The position numbers were made by a program, and so were the translations under genes. A DNA stretch of 64,000 bases. Source: Streptomyces sp. TRM68367 (GTDB lineage: Bacteria > Actinomycetota > Actinomycetes > Streptomycetales > Streptomycetaceae). The stretch is from positions 135,712-199,711 of the forward strand of contig NZ_JACTVI010000007.1 of the NCBI RefSeq assembly GCF_014495685.1, given 5' to 3'. The notes below the pieces were generated by a model that was not told the DNA's origin, made no database searches, and worked only from the letters and a program-made list of their open reading frames with translations. Below are positions 31,547-40,066 of the stretch, piece by piece; position 1 is the first letter of the stretch, and each line of letters starts with the position of its first letter.

Positions 31547-32579
31547 TGCGCGCGTTCCTCTTCTTCAGGGCGGAGGCCACGCGGAGCGCGACGATCCGGT
31601 CGACCGCGATGGCGAGGATGAGCAGGATGCCGTTGATGGCGAGCACCCACACGGAGCTGACGCCGAGGGCGGGCAGCACACTGTTGATGGAGGTCAGCAG
31701 CAGGGCGCCGAGCGCGGCGCCGTAGACGCTGCCGGAGCCGCCGGTGAAGACGACGCCGCCGACCACGACCGCACTGACGACGGTCAGCTCGTAGCCGTTG
31801 CCGGTGCCGGAGTCGACGTTGCCGAACCGGGCCAGGTACATCGCGCCGGCGAGTCCGGCGAGCGCGCCGCAGAAGGTGTACGCGACCAGGATCCGCTTGC
31901 GCACCGGGATACCGGCGAGGCGGGCGGCCTCCGGGTTGGAGCCGAGCGCGTACAGCTCGCGTCCGCTGCCGAAGTGCTTCAGGTAGTACGCGGTGGCCAC
32001 CAGCACGGCCAGGGCGATCAGCGCCAGCCACGGCACCGCGGAGATGCCGCCGGAGCCGAAGTCGACGAAGCCTCCGGGCAGGTCTGCCGCGGTGATCTGG
32101 CGCGAGCCCACCCAGATGGAGTCGATGCCGCGGATGATGTAGAGCGTGCCGAGGGTGACGACGAGCGCGGGCACCTGGCCGAGGCTCACGAGCAGGCCGT
32201 TGAGCAGGCCGAAGGCGACGCCCATCAGGACCGCCAGGAACACGGCCACGACGGAGTTCCCGCCGCCCTGGAGGTACGTGCCGGCGGCGAAGGCGCTGAT
32301 GCCGAGCGTCGAGCCGACCGACAGGTCGACGTTGCGGGTGATGACGACCAGGGACTGGCCGGTCGCGACCAGCACCAGGATGGTTGCGTTCAGCAGCAGG
32401 TCCTTGATGCCCTGCTGGGAGAGGAACTCGCTGTTGCCCGCCTGGGTGACGGCGATCATCGCCAGGAAAACGATCAGGATGGCCAGCTCGCGCATCTTGA
32501 ACACGCGGTCGACCAGCCGGGTGCCGCTGGACTTGGGCACGTCGGCGACGGGAGCTCGGTCGGGAGCGGTCACGGTCAT
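31539..32579 (-). CDS. rhaQ: Rhamnose ABC transporter permease
   Basis: 346 residues with ATG 32579 (GGAGG eight bases upstream); an upstream open extension to 32639 is Pro-rich and not family-like. Helices include LAILIVFLAMIAVTQA and VVAVFLAVLMGVAFGLLNGL; family signature TRNVDLSVGSTLGISAFAAG and VPALVVTLGTLYIIRGIDSI. Pairs with RhaP. The 73 bases up to rhaT contain imperfect repeats of a CGGGGCGG-like word but no terminator. Confidence 0.9.
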   Translation of the reverse strand: MTVTAPDRAPVADVPKSSGTRLVDRVFKMRELAILIVFLAMIAVTQAGNSEFLSQQGIKDLLLNATILVLVATGQSLVVITRNVDLSVGSTLGISAFAAGTYLQGGGNSVVAVFLAVLMGVAFGLLNGLLVSLGQVPALVVTLGTLYIIRGIDSIWVGSRQITAADLPGGFVDFGSGGISAVPWLALIALAVLVATAYYLKHFGSGRELYALGSNPEAARLAGIPVRKRILVAYTFCGALAGLAGAMYLARFGNVDSGTGNGYELTVVSAVVVGGVVFTGGSGSVYGAALGALLLTSINSVLPALGVSSVWVLAINGILLILAIAVDRIVALRVASALKKRNARNA

Positions 32580-32652
32580 GCGGCGGCCCTCCGCGGGACG
32601 GTCCGGCACGGGGCGGCCTTCCACGGGGCAGTCCTGCACGGGGTGGTCGGGC

Positions 32653-34170
32653 TCATGCGGCGGCCCTCCCGGTGGCTGCGGCCATCACGGTTTCCTCGGT
32701 GGCTTCGGAGCGCGCGATCTCGGCGGTCAGGCGGCCCTCGTGCATCACGAGCACGCGGTCGGCCATGCCGAGGATCTCGGGCAGGTCGGAGGAGATCATC
32801 AGGACGGCGACGCCGTCGGCGGCCAGCTGGGACAGCAGCCGGTGCACCTCGGCCTTGGTGCCGACGTCGATGCCGCGGGTGGGCTCGTCGACGATCAGCA
32901 CCTTCGGCCTGGTGGCGAGCCATTTCGCGAGGACGACCTTCTGCTGGTTGCCGCCGGAGAGCGTGTTGACGGTGTCGGCGATCCGGGCGTACTTGACCTG
33001 AAGCTTGACGGCCCAGTCGAGGGAGCGGCTGCGCTCGGCGCCGCGGTCCATCAGCCCGGCCCTGACGGTCGTACGCAGTCCGGTGAGGCCGATGTTGCGC
33101 TCGATGGACATGTCCATCACCAGGCCCTGGGCGCGGCGGTCCTCGGGGACGAGGGCGAGCCCCGCGGCCATCGCGGTGGACGGTGCGCCGTTGGTGAGCC
33201 CCCGCCCGTCGAGTACGACCTCGCCCGCGTCCCAGCGGTCGACGCCGAAGACGGCCCGGGCGACCTCGGTGCGGCCGGCGCCGACGAGTCCGGCGAGGCC
33301 GACGATCTCGCCGCGCCGCACGTCGAAGGAGACGTCGGTGAAGACGCCCTCGCGGGTCAGGCGGCGCACGCTCAGGGCGATCTCGCCGGGCTTGACGTCC
33401 TGCTTGGGGTAGAGCTCCTCCAGGTCGCGGCCGACCATACGGCGGACGAGGTCGTCCTCGGTCATGCCGTCGAGCGGTTCGCTGGCGATCCAGGCGCCGT
33501 CGCGCAGGGTGGTCACCCGCTGGCAGATCTCGAAGATCTCCTCCAGGCGGTGGGAGATGAACAGCACGGCGGCGCCCTGTTCGCGCAGGGTGCGCACGAC
33601 GCCGAAGAGGCGGGCCACCTCGCTGCCGGTGAGGGCGGCGGTCGGCTCGTCCATGATCAGAACGCGGGCGTCGAAGGAGAGGGCCTTGGCGATCTCGACG
33701 ATCTGCTGGTCGGCGATGGACAGGCCGCGCGCGGGGCGGTCGGGGTCCAGCTCGACGCCGAGCCGCGCCATCAGGGCGAGGGTCGAGGCGTGCGTGGCCT
33801 TGTGGTCGATGCGGCCGAGGGCGCGCCGGGGCTGGCGGCCCATGAAGATGTTCTCGGCGATCGACAGGTCGGGAAAGAGCGTGGGCTCCTGGTAGATCAC
33901 CGCGATGCCGGCGTCGCGGGCGTCTCCGGGGCCGTGGAAGGCCACCGGCGCACCGTCGAGCAGCACCTGGCCGGCATCCGGCCGGTGCACTCCGGCGAGC
34001 GTCTTGATGAGGGTCGACTTGCCGGCACCGTTCTCGCCGGCGAGGGCGTGCACCTCCCCGGGGAACAGCTCCAGGGAGACGTCCCGCAGGGCGCGGACCG
34101 CGCCGAAGGACTTGGAGATGTCCCTGAGGGCGAGAACCGGGGCCGGACCCGTGTCGGACGGGTGGGTCAT
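32653..34170 (-). CDS. rhaT: Rhamnose ABC transporter ATP-binding protein (two ATPase domains)
   Basis: 505 residues, ATG 34170 five bases after AGGAG. Two fused ABC domains as in RbsA-type sugar importers: Walker [15 protein letters not shown] near 45, signature [19 protein letters not shown], Walker [12 protein letters not shown]; the second half has a degenerate Walker A ([16 protein letters not shown]), [19 protein letters not shown] and [14 protein letters not shown]. First gene of the minus-strand rha run, divergent from rhaI across 262 bases with two LacI-type operators. Confidence 0.93.
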   Translation of the reverse strand: MTHPSDTGPAPVLALRDISKSFGAVRALRDVSLELFPGEVHALAGENGAGKSTLIKTLAGVHRPDAGQVLLDGAPVAFHGPGDARDAGIAVIYQEPTLFPDLSIAENIFMGRQPRRALGRIDHKATHASTLALMARLGVELDPDRPARGLSIADQQIVEIAKALSFDARVLIMDEPTAALTGSEVARLFGVVRTLREQGAAVLFISHRLEEIFEICQRVTTLRDGAWIASEPLDGMTEDDLVRRMVGRDLEELYPKQDVKPGEIALSVRRLTREGVFTDVSFDVRRGEIVGLAGLVGAGRTEVARAVFGVDRWDAGEVVLDGRGLTNGAPSTAMAAGLALVPEDRRAQGLVMDMSIERNIGLTGLRTTVRAGLMDRGAERSRSLDWAVKLQVKYARIADTVNTLSGGNQQKVVLAKWLATRPKVLIVDEPTRGIDVGTKAEVHRLLSQLAADGVAVLMISSDLPEILGMADRVLVMHEGRLTAEIARSEATEETVMAAATGRAAA

Positions 34171-34214
34171 GGGGGCTCCTCGACGACGCCGGCGGGACGG
34201 CCCTCTCGGCGTCG

Positions 34215-34226
34215 TGAAAGGTTTCA
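34215..34226. promoter_or_regulatory. LacI-type operator before rhaT
   Basis: TGAAAGGTTTCA has perfect TGAAA/TTTCA arms, the standard LacI-family half sites. It lies 45 bases upstream of the rhaT start codon, in position to block rhaTQPSM transcription. Matches the site before rhaI at nine of twelve positions. Confidence 0.72.
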
Positions 34227-34380
34227 ACTCGGTTGCCGGGACGTTAGGCGTGCCGCGCATGTCACGTCAATGGGTCCCGGTCGAAAAAATTTCAGGCGGC
34301 GAAGGTCACGGCCGAGTCACAGAAAACGGAGGTGGTCAGGGGGCTTGACACCCCTCGCGGGGGCTCATAGCTTCCCCTTC

Positions 34381-34392
34381 TGAATCGTTTCA
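34381..34392. promoter_or_regulatory. LacI-type operator before rhaI
   Basis: TGAATCGTTTCA, an imperfect palindrome with CG at the centre, lies 41 bases upstream of the rhaI GTG. Nine bases further on, TCGATACAACC (34401) repeats a word found next to the rhamnosidase operator at 45284. Likely bound by RhaR. Confidence 0.75.
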
Positions 34393-34432
34393 CTATATTG
34401 TCGATACAACCCGACGTCACAGGAGCCCCGAA

Positions 34433-35593
34433 GTGACCGAGCTCGCCGCGGTGAAGGCCGCGCTCAAGACCCAGGCCGTCGAGACGCCGTCGTGGGCGTA
34501 CGGGAATTCGGGCACCCGCTTCAAGGTGTTCGCCCAGGGGGGTGTGCCCCGCGATCCGTACGAGAAGCTGGACGACGCGGCGAAGGTGCACGAGTTCACC
34601 GGAGTGGCGCCGACGGTCGCCCTGCACATCCCGTGGGACAAGGTCGAGGACTACGCGTCGCTGGCGAAGTACGCGAAGGAGCGCGGGCTGAAGCTGGGCG
34701 CGATCAACTCCAACACGTTCCAGGACGACGACTACAAGCTGGGGAGTATCTGTCATCCGGACGCGGCGGTGCGGCGCAAGGCGCTCGATCACCTGCTGGA
34801 GTGCGTCGACATCATGGACGCCACCGGGTCGAAGGATCTGAAGCTGTGGTTCGCCGACGGGACGAACTATCCCGGCCAGGACGACATCCGGGCGCGCCAG
34901 GACCGGCTCGGGGAGGGGCTGGCCGAGGTGTACGAGCGGCTCGGTGACGGGCAGCGGATGCTGCTGGAGTACAAGTTCTTCGAGCCGGCGTTCTACTCGA
35001 CGGATGTTCCGGACTGGGGTACGGCCTATGCGCACTGTCTGAAGCTGGGGCCGAAGGCGCAGGTCGTGGTGGACACGGGGCATCATGCGCCGGGGACCAA
35101 CATCGAGTTCATCGTGGCGACGCTGCTGCGGGAGGGGAAGCTCGGGGGGTTCGACTTCAACTCGCGGTTCTTTGCGGACGATGACCTGATGGTGGGGGCC
35201 GCGGATCCGTTCCAGTTGTTCCGGATCATGTACGAGGTCGTGCGTGGGGGTGGGTTCTCGCCCGAGGTCGCGTTCATGCTCGACCAGTGTCACAACATCG
35301 AGGCGAAGATTCCGGCGATCATTCGGTCGGTGATGAATGTGCAGGAGGCGACGGCGAAGACGCTGCTCGTTGACCGGGAGGCGTTGGGTGCGGCGCAGGC
35401 TGCGGGTGACGTTCTTGAGGCCAATGCCGTGTTGATGGATGCGTACAACACGGATGTGCGGCCGTTGCTGCGCGAGGTGCGGGCGGAGATGGGGCTCGAC
35501 GCGGACCCCATGGCCGCGTACCGCCGGTGCGGGTGGGCCGAGAAGATCGTCGCCGAGCGGGTTGGTGGGCAGCAGGCCGGGTGGGGGGCGTAA
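34433..35593 (+). CDS. rhaI: L-rhamnose isomerase
   Basis: 386 residues, GTG 34433 eight bases after AGGAG. Matches the actinobacterial/rhizobial rhamnose isomerase (RhaI) in the xylose-isomerase-like TIM-barrel superfamily: [51 protein letters not shown] [77 protein letters not shown]. Glu, Asp and His residues in these motifs bind the divalent metal. It converts L-rhamnose to L-rhamnulose. First gene of the plus-strand catabolic run and preceded by the LacI-type operator at 34381. Confidence 0.94.
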   Translation: MTELAAVKAALKTQAVETPSWAYGNSGTRFKVFAQGGVPRDPYEKLDDAAKVHEFTGVAPTVALHIPWDKVEDYASLAKYAKERGLKLGAINSNTFQDDDYKLGSICHPDAAVRRKALDHLLECVDIMDATGSKDLKLWFADGTNYPGQDDIRARQDRLGEGLAEVYERLGDGQRMLLEYKFFEPAFYSTDVPDWGTAYAHCLKLGPKAQVVVDTGHHAPGTNIEFIVATLLREGKLGGFDFNSRFFADDDLMVGAADPFQLFRIMYEVVRGGGFSPEVAFMLDQCHNIEAKIPAIIRSVMNVQEATAKTLLVDREALGAAQAAGDVLEANAVLMDAYNTDVRPLLREVRAEMGLDADPMAAYRRCGWAEKIVAERVGGQQAGWGA

Positions 35594-35621
35594 GCGTCTG
35601 CCGGGTGCTGTCGTCTACGGG

Positions 35622-35673
35622 CTGCGGGCCGTGTGTGGCTGATCGCGCAGTTTCCCACGCCCCTTTGGGGCGC
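35622..35673 (-). repeat. Dispersed 52-bp intergenic repeat, copy 2
   Basis: Fills most of the rhaI-rhaEW gap. Read on the minus strand it begins GCGCCCCAAAGGGGC and ends ACACACGGCCCGCAG; the same length and order as the copy at 30499. Between rhaI and rhaEW it could form a stem in the mRNA. Confidence 0.75.
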
Positions 35674-35710
35674 ATCCCCTGTACGTACGTTTTCGAAGGA
35701 CTGATCTGAC

Positions 35711-37750
35711 ATGGCAACCCATCCCGAAGCTGCCGCCCTGCTTGCTCGGTCGCACCGGCTGGGCTCCGATCCGCGGAACACCAACTACGCCGGCGGCAAC
35801 GCGTCCGCGAAGGGCTCCGAGACTGATCCCGTCACCGGGGGTGATGTGGAGCTGATGTGGGTGAAGGGGTCCGGTGGGGATCTCGGCACCCTGACCGAGG
35901 CGGGGCTGGCCGTGTTGCGGCTGGACCGGCTGCGGGCGCTCAAGGGGGTGTACCCCGGTGTCGAGCGTGAGGACGAGATGGTGGCCGCGTTCGACTACTG
36001 CCTGCACGGCAAGGGCGGGGCGGCTCCATCCATCGACACGGCGATGCACGGGCTGGTCGACTCGGCGCACGTCGATCATCTGCACCCGGACTCCGGGATC
36101 GCGCTGGCCTGTGCCGCTGACGGGGAGAAGCTGACCGCCGAGTGCTTCGGGGACTCGGCGGTGTGGGTGCCGTGGCGGCGGCCGGGGTTTCAGCTGGGGC
36201 TGGACATCGCGGCCGTGCAGGAGGCCAATCCGCAGGCCATCGGGTGCATCCTCGGTGGGCACGGGATCACGGCGTGGGGGGACACGTCGGAGGAGTGTGA
36301 GCGGAACTCGCTGCACATTATCCGGACCGCGGAGAAGTTCCTGGCCGAGCGGGGGAAGGCCGAGCCCTTCGGGCCGGTGATCGAGGGGTACGAGGCGCTG
36401 CCCGAGGGTGAGCGGCGGGAGCGGGCGGCGGCGCTGGCGCCGTATGTGCGGGCGATCGCCTCGCAGGACAAGCCACAGGTGGGGCACTTCAACGACGCGG
36501 ACGTGGTGCTGGACTTCGTCTCCCGGGCCGAACATCCGCGGCTCGCCGCGCTGGGAACCTCGTGCCCGGATCACTTCCTGCGGACCAAGGTGCGGCCGCT
36601 GGTACTGGATCTGCCGCCGACCGCTCCGCTGGACGAGGCGGTGGCGCGGCTGAAGGAGCTGCACGCCGCCTACCGTGAGGAGTACGCCGCCTACTACGAG
36701 CGTCATGCGCTGCCCGACTCGCCCGCGATGCGCGGGGCAGACCCTGCGATCGTGCTCATCCCGGGTGTGGGCATGTTCTCCTTCGGCAAGGACAAGCAGA
36801 CCGCGCGGGTGGCGGGCGAGTTCTACGTCAACGCCATCAACGTGATGCGGGGCGCCGAGGCGGTGTCGACGTATGCGCCGATCGAGGAGTCGGAGAAGTT
36901 CCGCATCGAGTACTGGGCGCTGGAGGAGGCCAAGCTTCAGCGGATGCCGAAGCCGAAGCCGCTGGCGACACGGATCGCGCTGGTCACGGGTGCGGGCAGC
37001 GGGATCGGGAAGGCGATCGCTCATCGGCTGGTGGCCGAGGGGGCGTGTGTCGTCGTCGCGGACCTGAACGGGGAGAACGCCGCTCAGGTCGCCGAGGAAC
37101 TGGGCGGGCCGGACAAGGCCGTCGCCGTGACCGTGGACGTGACGGACGAGGAGCAGATCGTCGGGGCCTTCAAGGCGGCGGTGCTGGCCTTCAGTGGGGT
37201 GGATCTGGTGGTGAACAACGCCGGAATCTCCATCTCCAAGCCGCTGCTGGAGACGTCGGCCAAGGACTGGGACCTGCAGCACGACATCATGGCCCGTGGT
37301 TCCTTCCTCGTGTCGAGGGAGGCGGCCCGCGCGATGATCGCACAGGAGCTGGGCGGGGACATCGTCTACATCGCCAGCAAGAACGCCGTGTTCGCCGGGC
37401 CGAACAACATCGCCTACTCCGCCACCAAGGCCGATCAGGCGCACCAGGTGCGGCTGCTGGCCGCCGAGCTGGGCGAGCACGGTATCCGCGTCAACGGCGT
37501 CAACCCGGACGGGGTCGTGCGCGGCTCCGGGATCTTCGCGGGCGGCTGGGGTGCCAAGCGGGCGGCCGTGTACGGCGTGCCGGAGGAGAAGCTGGGCGAG
37601 TTCTACGCGCAGCGGACCCTGCTGAAGCGGGAGGTGCTGCCCGAGCACGTCGCGAACGCCGTCTTCGCGCTGACCGGCGGTGATCTCACGCACACCACCG
37701 GGTTGCACGTCCCGGTCGACGCCGGCGTCGCCGCGGCGTTCCTGCGGTGA
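35711..37750 (+). CDS. rhaEW: Bifunctional rhamnulose-1-phosphate aldolase / lactaldehyde dehydrogenase
   Basis: 679 residues, ATG 35711 after AAGGA. Residues about 15-400 are a class II aldolase/adducin domain (YAGGNASAKG, MWVKGSGGDLGT, zinc-site GGHGITAWGD near 182 with HVDHLHPDSG near 118). From about 420 a short-chain dehydrogenase follows: IALVTGAGSGIGKAIAHRL, NNAGISISKPLLE, catalytic YSATKADQAH near 568. This is the YuxG/RhaEW fusion that cleaves L-rhamnulose-1-phosphate to DHAP and L-lactaldehyde and oxidises the latter to L-lactate. The fused form explains why lutABC lies downstream. Its last bases overlap the kinase start (GTGA). Confidence 0.93.
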   Translation: MATHPEAAALLARSHRLGSDPRNTNYAGGNASAKGSETDPVTGGDVELMWVKGSGGDLGTLTEAGLAVLRLDRLRALKGVYPGVEREDEMVAAFDYCLHGKGGAAPSIDTAMHGLVDSAHVDHLHPDSGIALACAADGEKLTAECFGDSAVWVPWRRPGFQLGLDIAAVQEANPQAIGCILGGHGITAWGDTSEECERNSLHIIRTAEKFLAERGKAEPFGPVIEGYEALPEGERRERAAALAPYVRAIASQDKPQVGHFNDADVVLDFVSRAEHPRLAALGTSCPDHFLRTKVRPLVLDLPPTAPLDEAVARLKELHAAYREEYAAYYERHALPDSPAMRGADPAIVLIPGVGMFSFGKDKQTARVAGEFYVNAINVMRGAEAVSTYAPIEESEKFRIEYWALEEAKLQRMPKPKPLATRIALVTGAGSGIGKAIAHRLVAEGACVVVADLNGENAAQVAEELGGPDKAVAVTVDVTDEEQIVGAFKAAVLAFSGVDLVVNNAGISISKPLLETSAKDWDLQHDIMARGSFLVSREAARAMIAQELGGDIVYIASKNAVFAGPNNIAYSATKADQAHQVRLLAAELGEHGIRVNGVNPDGVVRGSGIFAGGWGAKRAAVYGVPEEKLGEFYAQRTLLKREVLPEHVANAVFALTGGDLTHTTGLHVPVDAGVAAAFLR

Positions 37751-39240
37751 CGGCGGTGACCGCCATGTCGGGCAGGCCGGGTGGGTCCGGCAGGTCGGGC
37801 GTGAAGTCGTACGCCGCGGTCGACCTCGGCGCGTCCAGCGGGCGCGTCATGGTCGGCCGCGTCGACGCGGACACCCTGGAGCTGACCGAGGCCCACCGCT
37901 TCCCCAACCGGCCCGTGCGGACGCCCGAGGGGCTGCGCTGGGACATCCTCGCGCTGTACGCGGGCGTGCTGGACGGGCTCGGGGCGGCCGGTCAGGTGGG
38001 CTCCGTGGGCATCGACAGCTGGGCCGTGGACTACGGCCTGCTGGACGCCGACGGAGCGCTGCTCGGCAACCCGGTGCACTACCGCGACAGCCGTACCGAC
38101 GGGATCGCGGAGAAGGTGTGGGCGACCGTGCCCACCGCGCAGCTGTACGCGGCGACCGGTCTGCAGTACGCGCCGTTCAACACCCTGTACCAGCTCACCG
38201 CGGCCCGTTCCACTGCTCAACTCGCTCAGGCGAAGCGGCTGTTGCTGATTCCCGATCTGCTGACGTACTGGCTGACGGGTGAGCAGGGCACCGAGCTGAC
38301 CAACGCCTCGACCACGCAGCTGATCGATCCGCGCACGCGGGACTGGGCGCGCGGGGTGGCGGAGCGGCTCGGTATCGACCTAGGGCTGTTCGCGCCGCTG
38401 CGGCAGCCCGGTGACCCGGCCGGTGTGCTGCGGCCGGAGGTGCTGGAGGAGACCGGGCTGACCGGTCCGGTGCCGGTGACGGCGGTCGGGTCGCACGACA
38501 CGGCGTCCGCGGTGGCCGCCGTACCCGCGGCGACGGGCGAGCGGTTCGCCTACATCTGCACCGGCACCTGGTCGCTGGCCGGCCTTGAGCTGGAGGCGCC
38601 GGTGCTGACCGAGGAGAGCCGGGCCGCCAACTTCACCAACGAGCTGGGGCTGGACGGCACGGTCCGCTATCTGCGCAACATCATGGGCCTGTGGCTGTTG
38701 CAGGAGTGCGTACGGGCCTGGGGTGAGCCGGAGCTGGGCGAGCTGCTGCGGGACGCGGGCAAGGTGCCGGCGCTGCGGTCGGTGGTGGACGCGGGTGGCG
38801 CCGCGTTCCTCGCGCCGGGCCGGATGCCGGAGCGGATCGCCGAGGCCTGCCGGGCCTCGGGTCAGCCGGTGCCCCAGTCGCCCGCCGAGGTCACGCGCTG
38901 CATCCTCGACTCGCTGGCCCTCGCCCACCGCAGGGCGGTCGAGGACGCGCAGCGGCTCGCGGGGCAGTCGGCCGACGTCGTGCACGTCGTCGGCGGCGGC
39001 ACGCGCAACGCCCTGCTGTGCCAGCTGACCGCCGATGCCTGCGGGCTGCCGGTGGTGGCGGGCCCGACGGAGGCCGCCGCGCTGGGCAACGTGCTCGTGC
39101 AGGCGTGGGCCGACGGGCTGGTCGGCGACCTGGCGGGCATGCGGGAGCTGCTCGTGCGCACCCAGCCGCTGACCCGGTACGAGCCGCGCGGCGACACGGC
39201 ACGGTGGCGGGCCGCGCAGGCCCGGCTCGCCGGGGTGTGA
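37747..39240 (+). CDS. rhaB: Rhamnulokinase
   Basis: 497 residues from GTG 37747, which overlaps the rhaEW stop; the family-conserved part begins later (KSYAAVDLGASSGRVMVGRV), so starts at ATG 37765 or GTG 37801 are also possible. FGGY kinase landmarks: VDLGASSGRVMVG near 20, SWAVDYGLLDADG, NPVHYRDSRTDGI, ASTTQLIDPRTRDWA, VGSHDTASAVAAVP, ICTGTWSLAG, VHVVGGGTRNALLCQLTADA. It phosphorylates L-rhamnulose. A Gly/Ser-rich leader of 18 residues is odd and may be untranslated. Confidence 0.92.
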   Translation: MTAVTAMSGRPGGSGRSGVKSYAAVDLGASSGRVMVGRVDADTLELTEAHRFPNRPVRTPEGLRWDILALYAGVLDGLGAAGQVGSVGIDSWAVDYGLLDADGALLGNPVHYRDSRTDGIAEKVWATVPTAQLYAATGLQYAPFNTLYQLTAARSTAQLAQAKRLLLIPDLLTYWLTGEQGTELTNASTTQLIDPRTRDWARGVAERLGIDLGLFAPLRQPGDPAGVLRPEVLEETGLTGPVPVTAVGSHDTASAVAAVPAATGERFAYICTGTWSLAGLELEAPVLTEESRAANFTNELGLDGTVRYLRNIMGLWLLQECVRAWGEPELGELLRDAGKVPALRSVVDAGGAAFLAPGRMPERIAEACRASGQPVPQSPAEVTRCILDSLALAHRRAVEDAQRLAGQSADVVHVVGGGTRNALLCQLTADACGLPVVAGPTEAAALGNVLVQAWADGLVGDLAGMRELLVRTQPLTRYEPRGDTARWRAAQARLAGV

Positions 39241-39310
39241 CGGGGTCTCCCCCGGGGCCGCCCCCCGGACTACGCTGCACTCATCCGATGATCAACCCCA
39301 AGGAGCCGCG

Positions 39311-40066
39311 ATGCGTGTCGCTCTGTTCCTGACCTGCGTCAACGACACGCTCTATCCGGACACCGGGCGCGCCGTGGTGAAACTGCTGACCAGGCTGGGC
39401 GTCGAGGTCGACTTCCCGATGGCCCAGACCTGCTGCGGGCAGGCGCACTACAACACCGGGTACCGGCACGAGGCCGAGCCGCTGGCCCAGCATTTCTCCG
39501 ATGTCTTCCGGGACTACGAGGCGATCGTGACGCCGTCCGGGTCGTGCGGGGCGATGGTGCGGGAGCTGTATCCGCGGATGGGCGAGCGGGCCCGGGCCGA
39601 GGGCCGCGGGGACACCCTCGCGGCCACGCTGGCGCCGGTGGTGCCGAAGACGTACGAGCTGACGGAGTTCCTGGTGGACGTGCTGGGGGTGACGGACGTC
39701 GGGGCGTACTACCCGCACAAGGTGACGTACCACCCGACCTGCCACGGCCTGCGCGGCCTCGGTCTCGGCGAGCGGCCCCGGCGGCTGCTCCAGGCCGTGA
39801 AGGGTCTGGAGCTGGTCGAGCTGCCGGGCGCGGACGAGTGCTGCGGCTTCGGCGGCACCTTCGCGCTGAAGAACTCCGACGTCTCGGCGGCGATGGGTGC
39901 CGACAAGGTGCGAGGCGCCGAGTCGACGGGCGCCGAGGTGCTGTGCGCGGCCGACAACTCCTGTCTGATGCACATCGGCGGCACGATGACGCGGCTGCGG
40001 ACCGGGATGCGGCCGGTGCACATCGCGGAGATCCTGGCGAGCACGGAGGAGGAGCCGGCGGCATGA
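39311..40066 (+). CDS. lutA: Lactate utilisation protein A (CCG-domain Fe-S protein)
   Basis: 251 residues, ATG 39311 after AAGGAG. Two cysteine-rich CCG domains: TCCGQAHYNTGYR (about 40) with TPSGSCGAMV, and CHGLRGLGLG with DECCGFGGTFALKN and AADNSCLMHIGG. LutA is the heterodisulfide-reductase-like Fe-S subunit of the LutABC L-lactate dehydrogenase complex. Overlaps lutB by ATGA. Its position right after the rhamnose enzymes, which make L-lactate, gives it a direct role in rhamnose use; whether it shares the rhaI transcript or has its own promoter in the 70-base gap is open. Confidence 0.93.
   Translation: MRVALFLTCVNDTLYPDTGRAVVKLLTRLGVEVDFPMAQTCCGQAHYNTGYRHEAEPLAQHFSDVFRDYEAIVTPSGSCGAMVRELYPRMGERARAEGRGDTLAATLAPVVPKTYELTEFLVDVLGVTDVGAYYPHKVTYHPTCHGLRGLGLGERPRRLLQAVKGLELVELPGADECCGFGGTFALKNSDVSAAMGADKVRGAESTGAEVLCAADNSCLMHIGGTMTRLRTGMRPVHIAEILASTEEEPAA

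Noticed and set aside
32579..32667. Two copies of TGCGGCGGCCCTCC in the rhaQ-rhaT gap as a mobile-element duplication
   Set aside because: Only 14 bases, both are leader or stop-codon contexts in GC-rich sequence; no element between them.
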